Position numbers and translations under genes: made by a program. A stretch of 64,000 bases of DNA, taken from Dendrobium chrysotoxum. Its lineage: Eukaryota > Streptophyta > Magnoliopsida > Asparagales > Orchidaceae. Position 1 is the first letter of the stretch; every line of letters starts with the position of its first letter. The stretch covers positions 24,471,867 through 24,535,866 of the forward strand of contig CM034315.1 of the NCBI GenBank assembly GCA_019925795.1, read 5' to 3'. Below, piece by piece: positions 1-10,589 of this stretch. Under the pieces are notes generated by a model that was not told the DNA's origin, searched no databases, and saw only the letters and a program-made list of their open reading frames with translations.

Positions 1-1134
1 GAACTATTTGAATTATGATAGGTTTCAGCTCAAAGTTATTAGCATAAATAATATGTCTATGTATACTCTGATAGATTCCTTCCACTACAGGGTTAGCATA
101 CTTTATAAAAGGTCCAGAGTAGTCTTGATCTTGTGCTCAATTAGATATTTTAAAAAAAAAATTGAATTATTATAAGGGTCATTTCTATCTCAGGGTCAAA
201 TAACAAGGGCTCCTTACTAGATCTACTAAGCATGCAATGATGATGAATCGACTAAAAAGAAAATACTCTAAATAATCAATAATATGCTTTTTTTGCTTTT
301 TCAAAATTTTATCAAATAAAATGAAGATAAAGATACATGATATAAGTAGGTCTAAATATGTATTTATTTTAATAATATAGTTAAAATTGCAATACACACA
401 TTACTTCCCTAATAATGATGCCAAAAACTTGATCTAGTGGGCTAGGATGTGACTTTCTGAGTTGAAATATACTTTGGTTTTCTTTGATATAAAATTAATG
501 AAAACCCACTAAAATATACAGGTATACGAGTTGAATCAAATAATAAAGTGATAAAGTAGAGTATCAATCCCTCGAATAAGTATTCTGCTTAGTTACAATT
601 AAATTACTAATCTATCCAAATACACATTTTATCTTACTAAAAATAAAATTGATGTTATCACTAAAAAAAACTTACAAAGTGATTTTGATACTTATAAAAA
701 TAAAGTATTTTGGACTAATGAATGTTGATAACATAGTTTTTTTAATGAGACTCATAATTTTTTGATATGGATCAGAGCATATGCTTTTCTAAATTTCTAT
801 CGAGCTTGTAGGGGTGAAGAAAAGGTTTATGGCCTTCCTATAATTTTTTTATCTTCATAAAACTTAGAACATTAAATATCATATGTCTAGGCATGCAAAT
901 ATTCCATTTCACTACTCTTGATTATTCTAGCATTTTTCACTTGATATTAACTATACACATGGCCATTATACACATTAAATAAAGAACAAGGGATATTAAA
1001 AATATCAATATATCATTCAAGGCACAAAATTCAACATTAGTACTTGCTATACCTTTTACATCATCAGCCCAAAACAAAAGAATTAACTAGATATGAAAGA
1101 TTCAACAAAAAAACTCATTTTCATTTTATTCATT
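1..1134. other. AT-rich intergenic sequence
   Basis: No coding region, RNA gene or bounded repeat is recognisable here. The one short open frame (185-397, minus) is low-complexity and hydrophobic, with no family resemblance, so I treat it as chance. Confidence 0.6.
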
Positions 1135-2557
1135 TAGGGGCTATTTGGTTTGCTGCATTTAGAGTGTAAAGTAATCCAAATGCAGGGGTTTGGAGAATTT
1201 TGGTGTTCGATTGGATGAAAAGTAAATTCAACGTAAAGTAAAACAAATGCAGTGTATTCTGTTCTAGTTCATTTTTGGTGCATTTAGAATTCCTCCGATT
1301 TGGGCGACTTCTAAATACATTGCAAACTCAAGGGCATTGCACCCTTTGTCGGCCACCTCCGACTGCCGGCCACCACCTTCGCCACCACCGGCAACCACCT
1401 CTAACCACCGTCGACCACCACCTTTGACCACCACCGCCGGCCACCACCTCCGCCACCACCGGCAACCACCTCTGGCCACCGTCGACCATCACCTTTGATC
1501 GCCACCACCAGCAACCACCTCTGGCCACCGTCGACCACCACCACCGGAAACCACCTTTGGCCACCGTCGACCACCACCTTTGACCACCACCACTGGCCAC
1601 CACCGTCGGCCACCACCTTCGCCACCACCGACAACCACCTCTGGCCACCGTCGACTACCACCTTTGACCGCCACCGTCGGCCACCACTGCCAGCCACCAC
1701 CGTCGGCCACCACCTCCGCCACCACTGGCAACACCTCTGGCCACCGTCGACCACCACCTTTGACCGCCACCGTCGGTCACCGCCGGCCACCACCTCTGCC
1801 ACCACCGGAAACCACCTCTGGCCACCGCTGGCCACCACCTCCGCCACCACCGACAACCACCTCTAGCCACCGTCGACCACCACCTTTGACCGCCATCGCC
1901 GACTACCACCTCTGGCCACCACCTCCGCCACCGCCGGCAACCACCTCTGGCCACCACTGTCGGCCACCACCTTTGACCGCCTCCGCTGGCCACCACCTCT
2001 GGCCACCACCGTCGACCACCACCTTTGACCGCCACTGTCGGCCACCACCTTTGACCGCCTCCGCCGGCCACCACCTCTGGCCACCGTCGGCCACCACCGT
2101 TGGCCACCACCTCCACCACCACCGGCAACCACCTATGGCCACCACCGTCGACCACCACCTTTGATTGCCACTGTCGACCACCACCTCTGCCATCGCCAGC
2201 CACCACCGTCGGCTAAATTAATACACAGTAGAATATTATATCTTATAATCTCAAAAAAATTTATAATAAGATAGTGCAATAAATAAATACACTAGTTTTA
2301 TTTTATAAAATCAAATAATATTAATTATTATAAATAAACTGTTTTTATAAATACACTAGTTATAATGCCAAAAAAATTATTACAAATATACTGCTTTACT
2401 TTACTCTGGATATACCTAACCAAACAAGGGAAACAGTTTTCCTGCGTTTACTTTACAAACAACCAAACAATCTCAAAGCATTCAGAATTCACTACATTTA
2501 CTTTACATTGCATTTACTTTACACTGCATTTTTTTTTCCGGCAACCAAACAGCACCT
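1135..2557. mobile_element. Fold-back (MITE-like) element carrying a minisatellite
   Basis: The left end reads TAGGGGCTATTTGGTTTGC. The reverse complement of the right end reads TAGGTGCTGTTTGGTTGCC, so the ends are imperfect terminal inverted repeats. The match continues inward through repeated AAAGTAAA and AAATGCAGTGTA blocks at about 1160-1255 and 2440-2530. Such ends are known from PIF/Harbinger (Tourist-like) and hAT-like MITEs. I could not find a clean target duplication: flanks are TTA on the left and TAA on the right if the element starts at GGGG. The superfamily is therefore open. There is no transposase; most of the interior is the GC-rich minisatellite. Confidence 0.6.
1341..2215. 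repeat. GC-rich minisatellite, CCACC/GGTGG units
   Basis: About 0.9 kb built from imperfect units such as GGCCACCACCTTTGACCGCC and CCACCTCTGGCCACCGTCGA, with a basic step near 12 bp and higher-order blocks of about 24-60 bp. Unit lengths are mostly multiples of three and stop codons are absent, so several frames on both strands stay open (for example 1580-2164 plus and 1655-2206 minus). The predicted peptides are monotonous (WPPSTTT or GGGRRW type). I consider them by-products, not proteins. The minus strand is rich in GGTGG and could form G-rich secondary structure. Confidence 0.85.
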
Positions 2558-3014
2558 AAAAGAAGGAATACAAAAGAAGTAATACAAAAATTATCACCTA
2601 AAATGATTAAATGATCTTCTCCACACTCCTTCCTCCAACCAAAAAGTTACAAAAAATAGGCTAAGATCTCCATAATGAAAGTATCTTGCACTTCTCTAGC
2701 CTCCCTTTGACTTTACTCTAAGGGGGAGCTAAAAAAACACATTTAAAATTATAAAATTTTAAGTGATAAAAATCTCTAAATAATAGAATTGAAAAACTAT
2801 TTATAGTAAGTACAAAGATGTGTTCAAGTGCCATAACACTCAATAAGATGGCACTGCAGCAATGTAAAATGAACTGCCGCCTCAGCACGATGATGATGGC
2901 TCTGCTGCGATGCTGGCTCTAATGTGGCGCTGGCTAACCTGGTACGGTTATGGTGGAAATGACACATCTTTTTCTTGAGTTGGCGTGGCTACTTGCATAG
3001 GCAACTGATTCACT
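2558..3014. other. Spacer between two DNA transposons
   Basis: No gene is seen. The sequence is AT-rich to about 2830, then has a short stretch of irregular GGC/TGCTG-containing sequence at 2860-2960. Confidence 0.5.
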
Positions 3015-3017
3015 ACG

Positions 3018-3700
3018 CACTACATGAAATTCAGGCATTACTAGCTGTTCTTTAGCCGCCGGTAATAACACCGGTCTAACCGCCGGTATTAACCGATTAT
3101 TTTTAATAAAAAATTGTCAAAATTAGCGGCGGTATAATAACCCCCGGTAAACCTGTCGGTTTTATGTTTTACTGTCGCTGGTACCGGCGGCTTAAAGTCA
3201 TTAAAAATGCCAGTTTTAAGTAATTTTTTCCAGCAGTTGGAAATTTGAGTAAAAAGAGGGGGGCTGTTAATTTTTTTTTGAAAATGCTATAGGTTTCCGG
3301 CGGCCAACTAGAGATTTGGCCACAGAAAACCTCGATGCCAGATAGCTTATTATAGCCGCCAAAAGTTTAATACAGCCACCGATACATACCGGCGATTTAT
3401 CGGCGGTCATCGGCGGTGGTCGTCGGCGGTCAACCAGCTGTTAGACCGCCAGTAAAACAAGCATGTTTTATGACCTTTAAGTCGTCGATGATTAACCGGC
3501 AGTCACCGACGCTATGACTGCTAGAATTTATCGACCAATTATGCCGCTGATTATCCTAACTGCCGGAAACAGACCGTCGGAAAACGTTTCCTACACGGTT
3601 TATACTGGCGGTTTACAAACTACCAGTAGTTTCCAAAACCGCCGGAAATATCATAGGTACCACAAAAAAACTGCCTGTAATTTTTGAATTTCCTCTAGTG
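3018..3700. mobile_element. Non-autonomous CACTA (En/Spm) element
   Basis: The 683-bp element starts CACTACATGAAATTCAGGCA and ends with AATTTCCTCTAGTG. The reverse complement of the right end, CACTAGAGGAAATTC, matches the left end and has the diagnostic CACTA start. The flanking 3 bp are ACG on both sides (3015-3017 and 3701-3703), the 3-bp target duplication expected for this superfamily. The interior carries many GCCGCCGGTAA/ACCGCCGG motifs in both orientations. These look like the subterminal repeats that CACTA transposases bind. No transposase coding remains, so any movement would need a helper in trans. Confidence 0.9.
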
Positions 3701-3703
3701 ACG

Positions 3704-5018
3704 GCACTCCAGAAGTTGAGTGTTGCGGTGCTTGAATGTGAATTTTGATGCTGAGGTGTTTCTTGGCTCGACTCTCCGGTGCTCACTTTCCCTATGCTCC
3801 AGTGTTATGGTGTTGAATTAGGGTGCATCGACACTATGTTATGTTGTGGCGCTGACCTTGGTGTCATCGCGGTGCTGAAAAATAGAGAACCCAACACTGC
3901 CATGTCTGAATCTGGCATTGGGGTGCTATGAATGCTTATGTTGCGGCACGTCTAAAATGGCACTGTGGCGCTGTTGAACACTTGAAGATTTTTTCTTTCT
4001 CATAAACATTTCCTTCACAAAGGCCACTAAAACAACACTTTAAAAAAAAAAATTTAAACATAATAAACAGAAAGTATTTTTACTTAACAATTCTGTGATT
4101 AGGATAATGTTACTATTACTTTAAATAGGTTCATAGGATTGATTTTTTCTTTAAATTTTAAATAAAACCGTGAATTAAGTATAATTTAAATCTATTTGAT
4201 TGGTTGGTGTTTCTAATTATTTTTATCTGATTAGTTAACTTATCATGAGTCTACTAAAACTTAATTCATATTTTTGTTATATTATTAGAAAATTGCTTCT
4301 TAGTTCTAAAAATTCAAAGAGAGAGAATTGATATTTTTATGTATTAAGGGTAATATATTTGAAATTAAATCGACCAAATAAACTCCAAAATTTGTAAAAA
4401 TTTAGAGATAAGTCAAGGCTTGTGTATACTAAGTTTCCGTAAATTATGGGGTCATTTAGAACTATACTTGATTTTTAATGATTTTTTATAGTTTAGGATT
4501 AGATTATCATTGAAGTACTTATAAAATTAGTTTAGCATTTAATTAGGATGTGTAATTAATTTTTTCCTATTTATAGAGTTCTTCATTAGTTCAAAGTAAT
4601 TTAGTTCGTACTTTTATGATTTTTCTAAAATTAATTATAATTTTTCAAAATTTCAAGGTTAACTTGGGTTTCTACATTGGGCTGATTTTAATGTTTGCTA
4701 ATTAGGTAACCAATGAGTTCAAATCTTCACCAAATTAAATCAAAAAGTCTTTGAGGACTCTAAGATCACTTTTGCTAATTAGCTAACCAATGAATTCAAA
4801 TCTTCCCCCCAACTCAAATCTTATTTAGCTAATGTCCATCAAGTTAAGAATTTCCACATCAAAAAAAATTATATGTATTAAAATTTAAGTTTCTTATAAT
4901 TTAACCACTTTAGTGAATTTAATCATTAAAAATTAATAAATTAATCATCAAAAAAGGAAAGGGTGCTTGCCAATAATTTCTATATATGTTTCCTATTTGG
5001 CTTACTTTACAATATTGA
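3704..5018. other. Gene-free AT-rich spacer with a small tandem duplication
   Basis: Nothing coding is recognisable. A roughly 40-bp block beginning TTTGCTAATTAGGTAACC is repeated at 4694 and 4771 (period 77). The stretch 3704-3990 has moderately GC-rich simple sequence containing GGTGCT/GGCGCT words. Confidence 0.5.
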
Positions 5019-5148
5019 GGTTCCGTTTGAGATAGCTTTCCTACATCTTTTTTAAAGCAGCTTTTTGTACAAAAATTTTAAGTTCAAGATATTTTTGTAC
5101 TAAAAAATTGTTTTAGAAAACAGTAAGAAAGGTGTCCCAAATAAAGTC
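5019..5148. mobile_element. MITE family M1, copy A
   Basis: A 130-bp fold-back sequence. Its left end GGTTCCGTTTGAGATAGCTT pairs imperfectly with the reverse complement of its right end, GACTTTATTTGGGACACC. The interior has AGCAGCTTTTTGTACAAAAA and a later GTACTAAAAAATTG block shared with the other two copies in this window. No coding capacity. Confidence 0.65.
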
Positions 5149-5151
5149 TTA

Positions 5152-5269
5152 GGCTTCATTTGGGACGACTTTCTTCTGCTTCATAAAGAATCTTTCTAGT
5201 ATTAAAAATTTAGTTTTTGTACTAGAAAGCTGATTTAAAAGTAGTACAAAAGTCATCCCAAATGAACCC
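5152..5269. mobile_element. MITE family M1, copy B
   Basis: It follows copy A almost directly. The left end GGCTTCATTTGGGACGACTT matches the reverse complement of the right end, GGGTTCATTTGGGATGACTT, with two mismatches over 20 bp. TTA precedes it and TAA follows it, so the true boundary may include those bases. Superfamily not determined. Confidence 0.7.
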
Positions 5270-6016
5270 TAAGTCTCACTAAAGTTGTAAGGCCAGTTGA
5301 AGGCCACCACGCTTCTAACGCAATTTCTATCCCACAAGCCAAGGATTAACAATAAATATCACCTCTTCCAATTTTCATTAAAAAGAAGATAATTCTTATC
5401 ATAATTATTACTTTATTTTTAAAGCAATAATAATAAATTAAATTTTAAAAAATAAAGGGAGTGCTGATTGGTTAATGATTTCATGGATGTTGGATATAAT
5501 AATGTTCTATTTTATTTGGAGAAATCTTGTTGAAAAATGCCATGCACATCAGTCAACCTCATTGGGGACCCCTTACTGACCAAACCTTGCATGGCCTAAT
5601 CACGTGCACACTTCAAGAAATTCATCCAATTACTGATATGCTATTAAATGTCATGTTCTTCTTTGTCTTATCACTCATAAAATCCTCAGTATTAAAACTA
5701 TTGAGGGTTAGAATATACGTGAAGATAGAGTTAGAATTTTATGTCTTAGCATTACACGAATATCCAGCTCACACATAGAGAACACAAGATTTTTACATGA
5801 AAAACCTTGGAAAAGGGAAAAACCATGGGGCCTGGCTCAGTTGAAATGATTCCACTAGAACTTGAGTAGGTTACAGTGAGCTGACTCCCCTCCAAGGGCG
5901 ATCAGATTATAAGTATCAACCGTAGGATTGAAGTCGGGGGTATGTGAAAATCTGATGTCACACTGGAAAAACTTCAGGGTCACCCGGTGATCTAGCAGAA
6001 TTCTAGGCCCTAGGTG
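5270..6016. other. Spacer with LTR-leader-like block
   Basis: No gene. At 5778-5850 a block reads AGAACACAAGATTTTTACAT and continues into AAAACCTT. A related block (AGAACACAACATAATTTTAT, then GTGATTCGG) occurs at 29490-29525. Both resemble a leader found near LTR-retrotransposon sequence in plants. I infer an old LTR fragment but cannot bound it. Confidence 0.35.
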
Positions 6017-6415
6017 GTGGTTTGGTAGAACTGATGACTTCAGGTAGTGGTCCGGTGGAGCTCAGGGCGTCAGGCAGTGGTCCGGTGACAGTGGTCCGGC
6101 GGAGCTAAGGATGTCAGGTGGTGATCCGGCGGAGCTAAGGATGTCAGGTGGTGGTTCGGCAGAGCTGAGGGTGCCAAGCAATGGTTCGACAAAGCTGAGG
6201 ATGTCAAGCGGTGATCCGGCGGAGCTGAGGATGTCAGGTGGTGGTCCGATGGAGCTGTAGACGTCAGGCAGTGGTCCGGCGGAGCTGAGCGCGTTAGGAG
6301 CTGGTTTGATGGAGTTGAGGATGTCGGGCGGTGGTCTGACGGAGCTGAGGACGTTAGGTGGTGGTTCGATGGAGTTCAGGGCGTCAGGCGGTGATCCAAC
6401 AGAACTCCAACGGTG
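6017..6415. repeat. 30-bp minisatellite, about 13 units
   Basis: Tandem units of 30 bp with consensus close to GTGGTCCGGCGGAGCTGAGG followed by ATGTCAGGTG. One unit (6077-6090 region) has an internal 14-bp insertion-like duplication. Because 30 is a multiple of three, the minus strand stays open over 6062-6490 and would encode a ten-residue repeat (SSAGPPPDIL type). I see no start context, domain or homology supporting a protein. Confidence 0.85.
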
Positions 6416-6639
6416 GTCGAGGAGGAGCAAGGAGGCAAGAGCGATCTCTGATCTCTCTCTTTTCTGCTTAGAATTCGGTGCCTCTTTCAAAGAGGAGAGG
6501 GGGCTCTATTTATAGATTTTTGGGAGTGGCATGGCCCATAAATAGAAGGAAGATCAAGGGTGATTAGGGAGTGGTTTGAATAGATGGCCATTGTTGAATC
6601 CGTTAATCGTGGACCGTTTGCTAGAAATTTGAAGGCCTT

Positions 6640-6980
6640 AGAGATATCAGATTTTGGCAATCTTGGGCTCGTTGGATTTGTCTCATCGAGACGCTCTATG
6701 TGACTATAAGCACATCATATTTGGAGACCATTTGGTAATCCAAATTATGGTTTGAACCTTCCAACAGTGCTTTAGACCCTTGATTTGGACCCATCTAGGC
6801 TCGGATTGGGTCAAATTTGGTGTCGTTGGGTTCGTATTTTTGAGACGTTCAGTTCGACTATAAGTTTGCTAAAATCAGAGTTCAGATGGCCCCAATTTTA
6901 ATTTTGGAAGTTTCCTACTTGATTTTTCCTCGAGATTCATGCCCGATCAAGATAATTTTTTGATGATATATCAAAAGCCA
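6640..6980 (+). repeat. Dispersed repeat D1, copy 1 (LTR-like)
   Basis: It contains CGTTGGATTTGTCTCATCGA at about 6669 and a related CGTTGGGTTCGTATTTTTGA at about 6823, so it has an internal duplication of about 155 bp. It ends with AATCAGAGTTCAGATGG, TTTTGGAAGTTTCC and GAGATTCATGCCCGATCAAG. The same order of blocks recurs at 46395-46550 (+) and, inverted and more diverged, at about 19490-19665. The family is not identified; an LTR or terminal region of a retroelement is my best guess. Confidence 0.55.
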
Positions 6981-7829
6981 TAACAAGAAAACACCAACTG
7001 CATATTGTAAGAATGATTCAGCTAATAATTCCTACACAACTATTAATAGAACAAAAGAAAATGAAATTATTCTTCTTGTTCCTATGCCGCAAAGGGTAAA
7101 TCAATTAAAGAAAAAATTAATACTTAGTTTTTGTAGAATAAATTTTCATGCACAAATCATGGAAACATCACAATTTTTGCCGGTATACATTAAGGATATA
7201 ATCTCAAATTTAATGATGATCATATATCACTAAAATTCATTTGTTGTCTCCATTTCCTTTATTATAACCCATTAATCATTCTTCACCAATGGTCTGCTAA
7301 AAAGGTAATACACATTTTTCTCACTTAAAATCATCTTCGACATGTAATGAGAAAACACAAAATTAGCTTTGAATTGTACTCATCCACTCCTACATCTAAA
7401 ATAGTCTTCTATTTATTAACGCAGTTATCCCTACAAACATCTATCCAATCCATAAGAACTAATATTTTACTTATAGTAGGTTTCCTTATCCCTATGAAGT
7501 ACTTATGTTGTAGTTTCATAATGCACCCTATGAATTAGTATTCTAACTTCATACCGATAAGGTTACCATATTTCTTATAAACTATTCATACATGTTAAAT
7601 TCTTATTTCATAACCTTTATTGTAATCTTTATTGGTTGCATGGTGGCCATGATAATGGAATCCCAATTTTGAGCATGGGATCATGGTGCTCTCTACCAAT
7701 ATCAAATTGAGCTTGGGCTCATTATGCTTCTCTATTGAAATGTGTTGGGAATTGAAGGTTGGGAATTGTAGGTTCTCAAATTTGGAGTTCACCTAGTAAC
7801 CGAAAATGCTGTGACAACAACCACACTAG
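6981..7829. other. AT-rich spacer
   Basis: No gene or bounded repeat recognised. The short open frames at 7347-7538 (+) and 7595-7792 (-) show no family features. Confidence 0.5.
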
Positions 7830-7984
7830 CGAAGAGGCATGGTAATGTCTTGCGATGAAAGCTCAAAGAACTCAACTGATGATAATGAATATTACAAATT
7901 CTAAGGAAAAAATAAAGATGTTCAATAGAGTTGAAGTTGCCAACTCAAAAGATGAAGATGTCAAGAGTGAGCAATATAGGACAA

Positions 7985-8930
7985 CATAACAAGGAGTATA
8001 TAATCAAAATCGCCCTAAGTTTCATGTGAAACTCGATATTCCATTCTTTGATGGGAAATTGCATATTGAGTACTATTTGGATTGGGAGTAAGCTACTTAG
8101 AGATTTTTTGAATATATATAGATTTCACCCGACAAAGTGAAATATGTTGTGTGTACTCTCCATGCAGGGAAGCCACTGTGTGGTAGTATCAATTACTTCA
8201 AATGAAACATTTACTTGGGAAGAAAGAAGTTAGGAGTTTGTATAGAATGAAGCAACTATTACAAGGTCATTTTTCTTTCAATTGATTTAAAATAAACACT
8301 CTACTTAAAGTACCAACACTATTCATAAAGAAATCATTCTGTAAGTGACTTTATAGAAAAGTTCTATAGGTTGGGTGCAAGGAACAATCTAAATGAAGTT
8401 AGCATTCAATTAGTCGCTTGCAATATTGATGGTCTCAAGGATGCTATCTAAGAAAATATTGAGCTGAATTCAAAATGGTCTCTCTCTCATGCTGTTAATT
8501 TTGTCATGAAAGTAGAAATTTAGTCCAATAGGCCATCTAAAGGTCATTCATCCCATCGATAATTTAGTAACCAATTTGTTGACACCAATAAGCTCAGTGT
8601 TCAAATAATTAACGCTTCCCATCAACAACTATAAGGCTCTCGACTGATTAGCTTCTTGTGATTAAATGCCAATCCCAAAGTGGCATACAAATATGAAGCA
8701 CTGAACAAGGATAATCCATATGCAAAACACAAAACTTTGAAGTATTTTAGATGCTTCCAACCTATTCATAAATCAAATGGCCAAAATAGATAAAGAGTTC
8801 AACTTATGAAAGCTGAAGAAGATAAAGAAGGACCACTAAGTGCTAAAATCGACAAAGGCATCCCTACTGAAGATGTCATTGGGGATGATGGTGAACCATT
8901 AGTAAGCATGATGGATAAATTGCTTCTAGC
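7985..8930 (+). pseudogene. gag remnant of the Ty3/gypsy relic
   Basis: Conceptual reading near 8020 gives KLDIPFFDGKLHIE followed by a YLDWE-like phrase, the usual start of the plant gypsy capsid domain, then FEYIQISPDKVKYVVCTLHA at about 8110. Near 8340-8480 it reads SVSDFIEKFYRLGARNNLNE. A decayed nucleocapsid tail (LKYFRCFQPIHKSNGQ) lies at about 8740, where only the first Cys of the CCHC knuckle and a shifted remainder survive. At least several stop codons interrupt it, so no capsid protein can be made. Confidence 0.7.
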
Positions 8931-9400
8931 ACCCCACGAACTCACCAATTCTTAATATAATGCAATTTCATGAACAACGTGCACTGTAAATGACAAGGTG
9001 TCTGACTTGCTCATTGATTGTGAGTGTATTGAAAATATAGTGTCATGAGCTGTCATGCATGCCTTGTAACTCAAGACAATGTCAAGAGTATGAAAAATCC
9101 ACATACTTACAAAATCCATTAGGTTAAAAAATGAATGAATATCTATGTTATTGAAATGTGTCAATTAACATTTTCCTTTGGGAAATACTATGTGAGATTT
9201 TATGTGATGTATTATACATGGATGTGTGCCAAATTATTTTGCAAAGACCACGGAAATTTGATGTAGGGGCTACTTATGATTGTTGGGACAATGTCTATTT
9301 GTTTGAGTGGAAGGGGAAGAAGCTCAAACAATTACCCAATATAAATCAAAGCACGATGTTAATGTCTAAGGGGAATTCTATGATGCATATAGTGTAGGGC
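8930..9400 (+). pseudogene. Protease remnant of the Ty3/gypsy relic
   Basis: Shifted reading frames between 8970 and 9330 recover a PYKIHW-like phrase, then CQLTFSFGKYYVRF, then CDVLYMDVCQIILQRPRKFD and YLFEWKGKKLKQLP. This order is typical of the plant gypsy aspartic protease and the linker that follows it. The catalytic Asp-Ser/Thr-Gly region near 9005 is mutated, with stops around it. The open stretch 9158-9397 is the best-preserved part and should not be taken for an independent gene. Confidence 0.7.
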
Positions 9401-9589
9401 CAGTCTCCACTGTTAACTTGGAAAGAATTTGCGTTTATGTTCACATTAATTATGGCTGAGCAGTGCTCTAGTAGGCCAATTTCCCAACACCCACGGTCAT
9501 ACAAACTTTATCGAATGCATTTGCATATATTAATCCAAAGAAGTTGCTAATGACCCTTCCATTGATGTGACAATTACAACATCAAACTT

Positions 9590-10115
9590 GTTTCATTTCT
9601 AGCGCTATTCTTTTGAACCTTCCATACTATAGCATGAGTCCTAATGATCATTCCATTTTGCAAGAATTAGTTGATGATTTACTAGCCATACAATTAATTC
9701 AGCAAAGCTTGAGCCCATGTATTATTCCTACTTTGCTTGCACTCAAGAAGGATGGTAACAGGTGAATGTGTTCAGACAACAATACTATAAACAAGATAAC
9801 CATCAATTGTTTTTGTTCCCGATGCCCCAACTAGAGGAGCTTCTGGATAAATATTTAGGTTCTTCCATTTTTTCTAAGCTTGATCCTCCATAGTGGGTAC
9901 CATCAAATCTAAATCCACCAATGCGATGAATGGAAGATAGCCTTAAAGACTCATCAAGATCTCTATGAATGCAAAGTCATGCCATTTTGATTGTGCAATG
10001 GCCCATCGACCTTCATGAGAGTAATGAATGAGGTACTCAAATCTTTTTAGAGAAATTTTGTGGTGTTTATTTTGATGAGATCGTAATTCTTTTAAAGAGC
10101 ATATTAAACATTTAA
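9590..10115 (+). pseudogene. Reverse transcriptase remnant of the Ty3/gypsy relic
   Basis: The translation recovers LPYYSMSPNDHSILQELVDD, then LSPCIIPTLLALKKDGN, a decayed SGYHQI block near 9890, CDEWKIALKTHQDLYECKVM, and GPSTFMRVMNEVLKSF. These are the ordered RT motifs of gypsy elements. The catalytic box, reached in another frame at about 10060, reads YFDE instead of YFDD, so the second catalytic aspartate is lost. The stop after VMPF and other breaks make it non-functional. The RNase H that should follow (about 10170-10580) is too decayed for me to place. Confidence 0.75.
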
Positions 10116-10589
10116 TGACACTTTTCAACACATTAAGATAACACAAATAGTATTTTAATATTCCAAAGTGTGATTTTTCTAGCTCAAGTGTCTACCTTCA
10201 TGGTTTCATCATATCCAAAGAAGGTATTCATGTTGATCTGAAGAAGTTGGCTTCTATATCCGATTGGCAGACATCCTAAACACAAAAATCATATGTGTAC
10301 TCCCTAGATTATTTTCCTATAGAAATTCACTTTTGTGTAAAACATATATCTAATTCTCAAAATAAGGGGTAGATGCTCTAAGCTAGAGATCATTCCTTCT
10401 CACTTAGCTGCAGACCAAATTAACTTGGTTGGAATGCATGGAGGTGTTGTATGTCATAGACAGAGACTACTAGGAACTCTAAAACCATTGCATTCATAGT
10501 AGGACACTATCAGACTACTGTATTCGATAGGGTTTTCTATTCATAGAAAATCTATTGTGCATCTCTGAATCAACATGGCAATAACAACT

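Noticed and set aside
1264..2206. Several overlapping open frames of 70-194 residues on both strands
   Set aside because: They are produced by a GC-rich minisatellite with units divisible by three; the peptides are monotonous and open on both strands.
6062..6490. 142-residue Pro/Ser-rich frame on the minus strand
   Set aside because: It is the translation of a 30-bp tandem repeat and has no domain or promoter support.
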